Part shown: positions 24,359-34,837 of the stretch, piece by piece
How positions within the stretch are numbered: position 1 is the stretch's first letter
Layout of the letters: each line of letters starts with the position of its first letter
Source of the DNA: Lytechinus pictus
Taxonomy: Eukaryota > Echinodermata > Echinoidea > Temnopleuroida > Toxopneustidae
Length of the DNA: 64,000 nucleotides
Direction of reading: 5' to 3'
NCBI RefSeq assembly: GCF_037042905.1
Contig: NC_087249.1
Span: 55,334,401-55,398,400 of the forward strand
Program-made: the position numbers and the translations under genes
Notes under the pieces: model-generated
Seen by the model: the letters and a program-made list of their open reading frames with translations, nothing else
Told to the model about the DNA's origin: nothing
Database searches by the model: none

Positions 24359-24640
24359 GGATCAATTTTCCAAAAAAGTACAAATTTCGATTAAAAAACA
24401 TGTAGAATCTGCATTTTCTTTCATTTCAACTAATTTTAGGGTGCTTAACAATAGAGTTGCTTGTTGCTACATGTGTAAATATCGATCATCTTCAGGTGAA
24501 AAAGTTAATGGTGGAAAAGCAACAAAATTACCGACACTGTAATCTACATGCCTAAAGTTTGAGACACTGATTTAAGATGACTAAATAAACACTCACCGAA
24601 TACTCTTGGCATTTTGATTCAGGTATTCCTGAAAATAACT

Positions 24641-27600
24641 TCATTTGCAGAGGGGAGAGCAGTTCAAATTTGCACGGGTACATGTGCAGTTAGAGCAGTT
24701 TCCTCTGCATGAACACTTTATCAGTTCCCTGCATGCTTTGGAGACCTCTGGAATTGTCATCCATACTGGAGTCCAAGACCCTGCATTCATGGTCCACCCA
24801 TAGTCTTCTGGAGATGGTATCGCTTGTTGAGACTGAGTTCTTGTTGTCCAGACTCCTGCTTGATATACAGCTCTCCGAATATGCTGGAGGAGTGCATTCT
24901 GAGTAGGAGGCAGTTTGTCTATAGTACGATTCATGTGGCAGAAGAGATGTTTCCTCACATCATTGACTTGACTCAGACGACTAGACTTGTCATACAGAAC
25001 TACCGTTAGTCTCTCCAGCATTTGGAAAGTTTCAGACTAAGGATCCAGCATTTGGAAAGGATGTTTGGCTAGGAAGGTGAATGCCTCTTTTAACTTTTTG
25101 AAGTTCTGCCAAGCTTGCCAAGCTAACTTCTTCCTCTTTTCATGAATTGCCGATGTTGTGTCACATCCTGAATAAGCATGGAATACAGGGAGTCCTTGGC
25201 ATTTTGATGGACCAATATTCTGGCAGATGGAATTTATAGTGTAATACCTGTACTTCTTTCCCATTCCAAAAGCCACCCATATTTCTGCTGTAGGTCGAAT
25301 TTTCAGAAGCTCATGGAATTTACCAATAATTATTACCATGACATCAGTGTCTACTGTTCTCACCATTAGTTTCTCTGCTCCTTGTTGAAGTGCGTGAACC
25401 ATGTGGACGATTATCCTGGTGTCTGCCTCTTCATGGTTGCATTGATCCATTCTATATGAGCCTGAAGATGATACATTTTCCTTTGAAGTTACATTGACAC
25501 TCTTTTTTGCTGGCCAGTTGAACCCCTCGATCTTTGCTGTGAAGAAGTCAAACAGCTCTTGCTTGTTTCGTTCATCTCGTAGAAACCCCATCCAGTTACT
25601 TGGTAATTTACTTTGCCCAGACACTTTCCTCTGAACACCAGTCCCCCTCTTATCTCGGGTACTCTCTTTCAAACTGCCTGCAATGTACGAGTCCCATACC
25701 AGATCTAACCTCTCTGTGTTTCTTAGCTGTTTCTCAAGATATGGCAGGAAGACATCTTCTGCATAGTTGTCAAATGTACAGACACCCATCACAGGAAGAG
25801 AATGTGCAAGAACAGCTCCATCCAATATCTTGCAGCAGAATTTTGAAGGTGGATCCTGTTGCTCTGGCTGCTCAATACATTGCAACAAATCTGACTTGGT
25901 ACCAGGAAGGTAGAGTTTGCCGAATTCGGAAAGGGAAGGAGGGAATGGCTGCACTTCATGAGCGAAGAATTCGTCTAAGTCACCTTGGCGACTCTGCATA
26001 GAAATGTACAGTTGACCAAAGAGGGACACATTGTTCTGAAGAACTTTGATTTTCTTCTCCTTCTTCTGGGTTGTCTTCTGTCGACCTTTTCTAAAGAGTG
26101 CTAGTGAATTCCTCTTGATTGGGTCATGGATGGATTGAGTCCCCTCAACAAGCACTTTCGTGACAAACTCTTCGTACTGTTTCTTTCCAGTGTCTTCCCA
26201 CCTTTGCACAGTATTCACAACTGAGTCATCTGCACATATTCGTGTGTCAAGAGTAATGAGGTCATCAAATTCATCCAGAAATGGATTTCCCATGTTTTGG
26301 ACCGTGTTAGTCAAGTTGGTGACGTGTTTGCAGTATGTCTTGTTAGCTGAGGGACTTTGATCATGGTGCTTGTGTCCGTTTGGTTGATTGTCTCCTTCTG
26401 GTGCGTAATCTTCTTGAAACTCCATGATCATCCTTGCTAGCTCTGGTCCTGAAAACATCCATCTCCTCAAGGCTGCAGGGTTTTCGAAGATCCCTACTGC
26501 CCCACCCGAACCTTTCACAGTTTTGTTCTCCTGCTCATGAGCCTGGTCGAATGGAATTGCAGAAAACTTGTTGGATGTCTTGGAAAGAACCCAGTTACCC
26601 GCATTCTCAAACTCCTCCTTGATTCCATCTGGCAGTGATTTCATGTCACGTATGTGTACTGGTGTCCATCTGGCGTAATTGGTATGGTAAAAGGCAAAGA
26701 AGAGTGGAGTGAGTTCTTCTAAAACTCTGACATACATTTGGAAGTTCCTTTCTCTGTGTGCCCGGATGAAGATGAGAATGAGCATTTCATATCTCCTTAT
26801 TTGCTCCCATTACTTGAATGTAGGACTTTGCTTCATCATTTGATCCTTCCAAACTGCAAATGGAGTGTCATCACTTTGGCCTGATCTGAACTGAAAAGCC
26901 TCCTCTTGCAACTTATTCAATGCAATGAGAGTGACTTGATGTGCATATCTTGTCTGCATGAGATGTGAAGCTTTCAGACAAGAATCTGCTACTCCAGGAG
27001 ATGCCACTTGGGCATCGGCTAAAGCTGTTGTCCACCCAGAGCATTCGAGGATATCACCAAGTGTGCTCCAAAGAGCCATCTCTGTGTGCAGCCCAACAAG
27101 CATAACCACATGTTTATTTTCACCATGGGTCTCTGGCCATTTCCATTGCACACATTTTGCCAAGGCGAAGAGAGGCTGATCAAATGTAGTCACAGGAATT
27201 TGTCCTGGATTGAGATATTCAATAGCATGTTTCTGGACGTCCATTCCATGCTTTATCGTAGCTGGTGTTGTAGACTTCTCACAAAACAAAGGGAGAAGTG
27301 CATGTCTGGCTGGCAGGTTTTCTTTTTGTGACTGCTTTGATGAGTGATAACTAGCCTTTGTGATGGTATCATCATGGTCGATTTCATCCTTCTCTAAAAG
27401 AGACTCTGCATGCTTTATCCATTCATTTTCTTCTTCAAATGCATCACCTAACGTGGCATCAATGGAATACATGTCGCGTTTTGGTACACTCACTGAGCTT
27501 GTCTTCAAAGCCACTGCTGGAACAGATGCGTAACTGTCTGGAATATGATATATTTTTTTTCCAGTAGGTGGTATCTTGATTGGTGGTCTTCTTTCCCCAG

Positions 27601-27937
27601 GTTTATCTTCAGATGGCAACTGGAACAAGCTGATTCCTGTCCCATGAAATGAAGTCACAGCAGTGGTTGAACTAGGATTGTGGTCCAGATTGTCTAAGGC
27701 CCCAACTGTAAAAATGCCTTTCCGGAGGGATGCAGGAACAACAACACCATCTTCTTCAAAGCGTTCAGAAGCTGCTGTTGCGATCCAGTCTTCGATTTGC
27801 AGAACACGCTCATATGAAATGCTGATACCCATGTTGTAAAGCTGTTGGATAAGCTTCTTGCTTCTAGTCTGTGCATGCAAATTGATGCCAATGTAGATGG
27901 GGAGTGGCGGCTCACGATCAGTATCATGTCTCGTATT
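24641..27937 (-). pseudogene. Large transposon protein (putative transposase + FEN1/XPG-like nuclease + Cys-rich tail), two in-frame stops
   Basis: One frame runs from an acceptor-like TTCACAG at about 27,938 (or from upstream exons not found) to a stop at 24,641, about 1,100 codons. It is interrupted only by TAA at 26,812-26,810 and TAG at 25,039-25,037; both sides stay in frame, so there are no frameshifts. The N-terminal part has the conserved blocks NLDHNPSSTTA, SFHGTGISLFQ, NYARWTPVHIRDM and DQAHEQENKTVKGSGGAVG, which I take as the transposase region by inference. The middle part fits FEN1/XPG nucleases: LDGAV (Asp at about 25,822), VWDSY, SLKESTRDKR, HEEAD (about 25,434), VDTDV (about 25,351) and SGCDTTS (about 25,162) mirror the metal-ligand motifs VDAS, VFDG, EAEA, DxD and GCDY. 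The tail has CRELIKCSCRGNCSNC and more cysteines, probably a zinc module. Related uncharacterised proteins are widespread in animals. Confidence 0.8.
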
Positions 27938-28439
27938 CTGTGAAGAGGATGTAGGCTACACTAGCCTTTCCATCATGTAGCAAAATGAGGTCATCATGAT
28001 TAGAGGTCAAGCTTAAAACTCCTCATTTCTTTATATATACTTCAGCAAATAAATGTGGTTTGTAAACTCATCAAAGTTCTATATTCTATCTCAACTTTCT
28101 TTTTGATAGGCTTTGATATATTTTTGATAGATTTTGATGGTGAAATTTTAATACCAATGGGCATATAGAAAAAAAAAAGGATTAGGGGGCATGGGCAGGG
28201 CCCCTCCCCTAAAATAAGTAATGCAGTCCTAATGTCTAATGATGTGCAGTAATTTATGTATAATAAATGCCTTAGTAACTGAAATGGATAGAGAAGTTAT
28301 TCAGATGGGCATGAAATGTATTTCCGTACTGTGGATGGGTCACCCCCTCCATGCATGTCTACCCCATTTCCAGTTTTGGTGGCTCCCCTTCTAAATCAAA
28401 AGTTAGTCAATTGAGGAAGCTCTTTTATTTTTTATTTGT
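27938..28439. other. Spacer between coding region and right arm
   Basis: No convincing exon on the minus strand upstream of the acceptor at 27,938. This is where the transposon promoter and 5' exon would be expected, but none can be shown. A short CCCCTCCCC tract lies at about 28,200. Confidence 0.4.
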
Positions 28440-30565
28440 CATGGGAATTCCTACATTCAACAATAAGCATATATGTTTCCACCCTTAATTCAATGGAAAT
28501 GAAAAAAAATCAGATTCTACATGCTTATTTTTTTTCTTCAAAAATTGAACTTTTCTAGGGAAAAATGAAAACATTATTAGGGTATTTGTTACTTAAATTT
28601 AACAGATGATATATATACATTTAGAAACAAGCACTGCATGTTACCAAGGCAACATGCATGCAGTATTATCATTCTCGTAAAATCAATGAAAAACACTCCC
28701 ATGTACTATTTACATTAGAAATTATATGAGGGGGTCAAATGAGGTATGTAGATGAGGCCATTTTTTCCCCAACTATCATCTTTCTCACTGTGTCATATTT
28801 TAAGGCAAATTAGGGGTTATTTCGTTGCCATGGCAATGGCTTGAGATGATATCTAAATATTAAGAAACAACCACTCCTCTGTTAAGTACTATAGTACTCT
28901 AAAATTAGCAGAAATGAGAGAAAGATCAGATTTTACATGTTTTTGAAGAAATGTTTACCTTTCTGGAGAAAAAAATAGCTGTTACCATGGCAACGGGGAA
29001 TTTGACACAAATATTTAATATTGAACTCTAGCATTACCAAGGTTACATCAAGTTTTGCCATTCTAATGAACACATGTGGAATGCTTACTGTACGTAGAAT
29101 GTGTCAAAAATTAAATGACTGTTTCAAACCTTACGCATGTAGATGAGGTAATTTTTGTTTGTATTTTACGTCATCATATTCTTTCATCATGTTATTTTAA
29201 AGCAAATTAGGTGATATTTGGTTGCTATGGCAATGGCCTAAGATGATATATATACATAGAAATGAGCACTGCTATAATATGTTAAGCACCATAAGTTAGG
29301 GTAAGTTAGGGTAAATGAAAGAAAAGTCAAAATCTACAATTTTATTATAAAAATTTGGTCTTTTCTAGGTGAATAATGAGTGGTTGCCATGGCAACGGGG
29401 TAATTGGAACTGTTTTGATGACCTCAAATATTTGTAAATTTCACTTGTAATTAATTGGAAGCTTGAAATTGATCAATTGAATGATTTATACCATGTTTAT
29501 TTACCATTTACAGGGGTATGTATGTTGTTTTTGAGAAATTAATCCGTTGCCATGGCAACGGTCGAAGACGAACCCGGTTTGGGTGGCTCTCCTTCTAAAA
29601 TCAAAAGTTAGTCCATAAGGAAGCTCTGTGCCAAAAATGGTGCTTTTATCCGCTCTGTAACGGTAATCCAAAAAAATGACCCTAAGCCACCCTACTGGGG
29701 TGCACGTGCCCCCCCCCCCCTGAAAAAGCAAGGACCCCCCCCCCCAAGAAAAAAATCCTAGCTACGCCACTGCAGGGCATGGAACGTATTCTAACGTCAG
29801 TGATCTTGATCCCTGTCTTCACCCCAAATTAAGGATTTCTTAGCTGAAAAAAATTTGACAAGCAAAAAAAAAAAGATCTTCACGTTCAAAAGAGGGGACA
29901 TAAGCGCATTTTGACATTACAAATTAATTTGGTTTCTCAAAGGGGAGGGGGGGGGGGGCACGTCCCCTGGATCAGTTGTAAATCGTCAGGGGGCAGTCTG
30001 CCCCCCCCCCCCTTTGGTACACTAGTTGTTCCGTGCTGATACAGCGTAGATCAGAGTCTAGATCTAGAGACTAGACTAGAACTAAGATATTTTTTTTTAG
30101 ATCTAGGACTGGTTCTGTATACGGACTAGACATATTAAACCATGGTAAATAGAATCAAACGTAAATTTCGGAATTTACCGGTTCGAAGTTAACCATGGCA
30201 TTAGTCGGCTATTACTATTAGTATTAGGCATTATTAGACAGGTCCAGATTTGAGGTAAAGTTAATGCGCTAGCCTAAGCTAGCCCTAGCCTAGCACATGT
30301 CATGCCATTAATGGCAGCTATAGTTTGATAAGTGTTTAAGAATTGGATATATATACATAGATCTAAGCCTGTAAGGCCTATGTAACTATGTAAGCTAGGT
30401 ACCGGTAATTAGACGATGCTAATTCATTCTGAGCACCTGAACGTGAATGCTTACGACGGGCACTGGTCGAGGCAAAGTCCACGCGCATGCGTACTCTTAA
30501 TCCGAAGACGCAAGTCATGAATATTTATATGTTGGTCCAGAACTCGGTGGGAAAAATAATTTCGC
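28440..30565. repeat. Right inverted-repeat arm of the 10.76-kb transposon
   Basis: Reverse complement of the left arm without its large insertion. X-box-like palindromes lie at 28,640, 28,824, 28,981, 29,221, 29,383 and 29,546, mirroring those on the left. G/C runs at 29,711, 29,735, 29,949 and 30,001 correspond to the G/C runs at 23,015-23,190. Confidence 0.85.
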
Positions 30566-30738
30566 CCCCCGGCCATTTTAGGGTTAAAATGAATTGCAGA
30601 AAATTGTCTGATATTTGATGAAATATGTGCTTAATTTTTTTGTCATCAGAAGTATCATCTGTATGTGCTTCAATGAAATGTTTTATAATTACCTGGAAAC
30701 AATGACCTATCAACCATATGGTTTGTTTGATTTTACAG

Positions 30739-31699
30739 GATCATTTCAAAAGATGCATGGTGATGAGGCAGCAATATCACAGTCATCAATGTGTCGAATC
30801 ATCAAAGATGTGTCGGAAGCTATAGCAACAAGGAAGAGGCAATACATGAAGTTCCTTCGACAAGAGATGAAGTTGAAGCGACTCAGCGACAGTTCTACCA
30901 GTACTGCAGATTTCCAGGAGTGATAGGTGCAATTGATGGGACACATGTCTACATCAGGAGCCCTGGTGGGGATCAGGCAATATACTTCCTCAACAAGGAG
31001 AATAGATACTCGATCAATGTACAGGTTAGATTAATTATACCCTTTCTTAGGCCCTTTTCACAATTAGTGCTGAGACTGCTTGCAACCTTTGTGATTGTGT
31101 GCGACATATATTGTGATCAAATGATTGCAATTGCTAATACAAGCAAATGTGAAAGCCACTTAAATTACTATAACTAGAACAATGTACTATTTTGTATAAA
31201 GTTTGGCAAAAAAAAGAATGTTACATTAATTTTCTTTCCTAGGATTTCCTATCACTTCAGTTTCATTTATAGTAATTATTCGATTCGTATTTGATTGGGC
31301 AATTTTTAAAATGAGTTGTTAATTCTGTAGCATATTTTTTTAATATGCATTTTTATTTATTTATTTTTTTGCAAGTACTGAGCAATGAAAGCAGTGGATG
31401 GGTGGGGTGATTGTTGGATAAATCAACCTAACAAGGAAAGCACACCAATAATTTTAATGTGCATGCATGTTAAAATTGCATTCCAAATATGTGATAAACT
31501 TGCAAAACTCAATTGTTGTGTGCTCCCATTAGATGTCCCAAAGAAAATTGAAAATTAAGTGCCCAGAACGATATAGAGACAGTTATGAATGTAAGATTTG
31601 ATATTCATCTTTTGTCTTCTGCTAGGTTGTTTGTGATCAGGCTGGGAAAATAACAGCATCGTTGCCAGATGGCCTGGCAGCACACCTAACTCCGCAACC
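30739..31699 (+). pseudogene. HARBI1-like gene copy A, exons 3-4 only, frameshifted
   Basis: Exon 3 (30,739-31,024) follows a TTTTACAG acceptor and encodes GSFQKMHGDEAAISQ and GAIDGTHVYIRSPGG, but has 286 nt instead of 287: one T is missing in AAGTTCCTT, which shifts the frame. Exon 4 (31,626-31,699) also lacks one base (AACAGC for AACAAGC). Exons 1 and 2 are absent because homology stops at 18,771. This is a dead copy, split from its left flank by the nested insertions. Confidence 0.85.
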
Positions 31700-31919
31700 G
31701 TAGGTTAATTTTCAACCAAACTCGGATGGTAGATGTACTTAGGCGACCTGCATGTTATGCTGCAGTTGGAGGTCACATGGTAAGGTCAAAGTGTTCCACA
31801 ATGGACATAAGTTTTTATAGAAATGTACCAATCTGTATCGTAGCAATACTTAGTAATTACTTTGTGTCTATATCCAGTCGGATTTGAAATGGTCTACCCA
31901 ATGTTGAATATATGGTCAA

Positions 31920-33110
31920 GCGCGCAAATAGTCGTTTATATGTTCTTCGCACTTTGGAATATCATAGTCTGTAATTTCAGGACCTTATAGTTGTATATAC
32001 TAGTTTCGTGAGACCAGTTGTTGAATATGCTGTACCTGTATGGTCAGGAGCACTAACAAAACAACAAGTACAAGTCATCGAACGTATTCAGAAACGTACC
32101 CTTAGAATCATTTTTGAGCAGCATATTCTTCATATGAGCATACTTTACTCCAGTCAAAACTGATGTCTCTTGAAGATAGACGGATCAAACTCTGTCTTGC
32201 GTTTGCGAAGTCTATGCAAATCCCCACGTCTAAACTGTATCACCTTCTACCTCAAAATAGGACTTGTCAATATCAGACTAGAAGCTTGGCCGGAATAGTA
32301 GAGATGCGATGTCGAACTTCACGATATAGAAATAGCCCCTTGCCCTCGTTGATTCGGCACCTTAACTCTAAAAGAATTGATTACAAGGAGTAGTTTTTTT
32401 GTACATATCTTCCCCCATCGTTACATGTATAATAATATCAAACTAAGAATGGCTGAGAATTAAAGAACTCATCATTCATTGGACTCTTAAAATGTGATAT
32501 CATTAAAAGATTGTTGTTTTTTGTAAAATGCAGATTACATAATAATTCTAATGTAGAGTTTCTCTTTATGTTGGCGAACTCAAGTTTCATTTCATTTTAC
32601 TTTGTTAATCAAAATATTTTTCTTTCATATGAGCAATTATTCACTGATATCTAGTCGTAAACTTAATATTTGAATTGAAGTCACAAAAATTGCCAAAATA
32701 TGTATTATTGCAGCATGTATGAAAAAATGTGACCTAATTGCTTCTTCGCCCTTTTCTCTCTGTTTCCCTTCCAACATTAATTTCTTCTCTTCTCTCTCTC
32801 TCTCTGCCTCTCTTCTCTCTTCCACTATTTCTATTCCTTTCTGCTTTCCAATTCATTTCCTCTATCCACTCATATTTACATGTATTTTGAATATTTTTAA
32901 TTATTTTTTTATTGATCAGTGAGTATCGATTTAAATTTATTTACGATATACTTTGTTACATATATGTCTATATTGACATTTGTTTGTAGTACTATAAGTT
33001 TTTTTTACCTTGTTATTGATGATTTTGTTTGAAATGTAAAATTTCGCAATTCGGCTTTTGCCGCAAAGAAAGGATTTTTAATAAACCATTTTGAATTGAA
33101 TTGAATTTTC
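31920..33110 (+). pseudogene. CR1-like LINE 3' fragment (copy A)
   Basis: The fragment encodes the C-terminal part of a reverse transcriptase (VYTSFVRPVVEYAVPVWSGA, then QKRTLRIIF) followed by stops and frameshifts, and ends with a TTGAATTGAATTGAATT tail near 33,108. RPVVEYAVPVW followed by IERIQKRALRIIF is characteristic of CR1/L2/Jockey-like LINEs. The TTAA at 32,362-32,365 is the empty site for the MITE present in Units I and II. Confidence 0.7.
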
Positions 33111-33464
33111 AGGTCAACATTAAAGTTTATGTGCAAGGCTCTTATGACAAGTATTATTCCATCCCAGTCATTTCACAATGAAGTTTCAATACAATTATGT
33201 TGTGTGCCCTCGCAAATCACGATATTTCTGCATGAGTGGGCGAGACACAATCGCTTTTGCCATGTTTTATTCTAGAAATAGTAAGCTTAGTATGAAAAAA
33301 ATTATTGAAAAAAGTTGGCCCGATTTGTCCAGGTCAGAAAAGGGCAACACAATTTTTGTTCAGGCCTTAAGTGAATGCATTCATACAATCTACCATGTGT
33401 TTGGGAGTACATGTTTAAATAGCAAATCAGCGTTCCTATTGTAAGGTATCTACTGATTAAAAAA

Positions 33465-34226
33465 TATCTGTAAAAAATTTATGAAATCTGTAAACTTGTT
33501 TTTTTATGGAAATGTGTAAATTTACATGGGAATTTTGTAAAAGTACGGTAATTTTACGAAAAAGGAATCCGTAAAATTACGGATTAAAAAAAAAAATTCC
33601 GGCAGCAAAATTTCCGGACAAATTTTTTTTTCCCGTTAATTATTTATACGGAATCATGTTAATTCACGTAAATTTTCTGTAAAATTTCCGTAAGTAAAAT
33701 TTGTATTTTACATGTGAATTTTGTAAAAGTACGGTAATTTTACGAAAAAGGAATCCGTAAAATTACGGATTAAAAAAAGAAATTCCGGCAGCAAAATTTC
33801 TGGACAAAATTTCTTTTTCCGTTAATTATTTATACGGAATCATGTTAATTCACGTAAATTTTCTGTAAAATTTCCGCAAATAAAATCCGTATTTACATGG
33901 GAATTCTGTAAAAGTACGGTAATTTTACGGAAAAGGAATCCGTAAAATTACGGATTAAAAAAAAAAATTCCGGCAGCAAAATTTCCGGACAAATTTTTTT
34001 TTTCCATTAATTATTTATACGGAATCATGTTAATTTATGTAAATATTCTGTAAAGTTTCCGTAAATAAAGTCCGTATTTTCAAGAATTGTATTTTACGGA
34101 ATCTTGTATATTTTACAGAACTTTTCCATAAATTACCACTTTCTGTAAATTTACGGAAAAAAAAAAAGTCTGGAAATTTTGCAGCAGGACTTTTTCCGTT
34201 AAAAAACTGAAATTTTTCTAACAGTG
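33465..34226. repeat. ~190-bp tandem array (type 2), ending CTAACAGTG (copy A)
   Basis: About three units; GGAATCCGTAAAATTACGG recurs at about 33,566, 33,751 and 33,936, with CCGGCAGCAAAATTTCCGG in each. The right end reads AAATTTTTCTAACAGTG, i.e. inverted CACTGTTAGAAAAATTT, a terminus that fits CACTA/EnSpm-like elements. Confidence 0.75.
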
Positions 34227-34837
34227 TTGGTGTTGTGACAACACCAACACCAGCCACAACACCGTACTTGAAATCAGGCATGGTGTTGGGATTGACCTCG
34301 GAAAATATGACGTATTTCCGGCAGTTCGTGTTGAATGCTGGTGTTGAATGTCGTCTGCTGAACCCAGCACTGCGCTGGTGTTGACGATCTACGTGCAATT
34401 TCCCCATTCACCAACACCAGCCCCCAGGGATTGGGAAAATCATGGTTTCAAGTTCGGTGATGGTGTTGGTGTTGGCAATCTCAAGCTCGTGAACAGGCGG
34501 CAAACACGATGAAACATCCGCGTAAAATTAGCTTTTACAGTTAAGATGAATACAATTCATTTGAGCTGTATATATTTTGATGAAGAATAATGTTCACTCT
34601 TTCGAATTCTTGAATTAATTAAAACATTGGTATTCTGTACGATGAGAATTTAATGCATTTCTATCCGAGCGGCGTGACGTCATGTGCTATCGAAAACGCA
34701 ATCGGTATCATTCCTCTGAACCCTGCACGGTGTTGGAGCTCGGTTCAGCGGCCTTTTTACGCTCTTAACACCAACACCGAACTTGAAATCACCCAATGTC
34801 CACTACAGTTAGTTAGATCTAGTATACCTCGAGCGAA
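34227..34837. repeat. Truncated TGGGTGATTTC-type transposon (copy A)
   Basis: GTGTTGGTGTTG and its complement occur repeatedly; the right end CTTGAAATCACCCA at 34,785-34,799 matches the complete copies at 39,595 and 49,863, but the left end is replaced by the CTAACAGTG array. The ~240-bp TCCGGACA insert of Units I and II is absent here. After it, TACCTCGAGCGAA is the first few bases of the foldback element, interrupted by the LINE poly-T tract. Confidence 0.7.

Larger units (their letters stand above)
19808..24450. repeat. Left inverted-repeat arm of the 10.76-kb transposon
   Basis: Segments 19,808-20,152 and 22,793-24,450 match the right arm in reverse complement, including GTACACTAG/CTAGTGTACC, the AGTCTAGATCTAGA word cluster and the X-box-like palindromes. 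The arm is interrupted by the insertion at about 20,153-22,790. Its inner edge fades near 24,450. Confidence 0.85.
19808..30565. mobile_element. 10.76-kb DNA transposon with ~2-kb inverted repeats and XPG-like nuclease protein
   Basis: The ends are perfectly inverted: GCGAAATTATTTTTCCCACC at 19,808 and its complement ending at 30,565. Nine-base duplications CCCCCGGCC flank it (19,799-19,807 and 30,566-30,574). The inverted repeat runs over about 2 kb (right arm 28,440-30,565); the left arm is longer because it holds a 36-bp palindrome and a 2.6-kb insertion. Between the arms the minus strand carries one long frame (24,641-27,937). Protein architecture recalls what I know of Academ-type transposons, but I recall 3-4-bp duplications for Academ, not 9, so superfamily assignment is open. 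Confidence 0.85.
19054..30583. mobile_element. F1 element (TTAA target) split by a large transposon
   Basis: F1 proper is 19,054-19,807 plus 30,575-30,583 (about 763 bp). It begins CCCTAACTAGGCCGGG and ends CCATTTTAGGG, and is flanked by TTAA at 19,050-19,053 and 30,584-30,587. The termini CCC..GGG with TTAA resemble piggyBac-type elements. The interior has GGGTTGATTCAACCC near both ends. Other copies are at 510-664 and 10,755-11,215. It encodes nothing and is interrupted near its right end by the 10.76-kb transposon. Confidence 0.75.

Noticed and set aside
24709-26622. Plus-strand frames opposite the transposon protein
   Set aside because: They are antisense shadows of the minus-strand coding frame and match no known motif.
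19054-30583. Reading the whole 11.5-kb block as one piggyBac-type transposon (TTAA, CCCTAA ends)
   Set aside because: F1 copies elsewhere in the window end in the same TTTTRGGG-TTAA without the large interior, and the large element has its own inverted ends and 9-bp duplications inside F1.
31240-31610. Minus-strand frames opposite the HARBI1-like intron (also near 45,155-45,584 and 55,925-56,354)
   Set aside because: They lie in intron sequence or antisense to exon 4 and have no family features.
32637-32922. Ser/Leu-rich or Glu/Arg-rich frames around the CTCTCTCTCT tract (also 47,315-47,598 and 58,085-58,420)
   Set aside because: Low-complexity pyrimidine tract in a LINE tail, not a gene.
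34030-34407. Frame starting MGKLHVDRQHQRSAGF (also at 39,560, 49,837 and 60,115)
   Set aside because: It lies in inverted GTGTTGGTGTTG repeats; the copies differ by indels that are not multiples of three and the frame runs into the tandem array.
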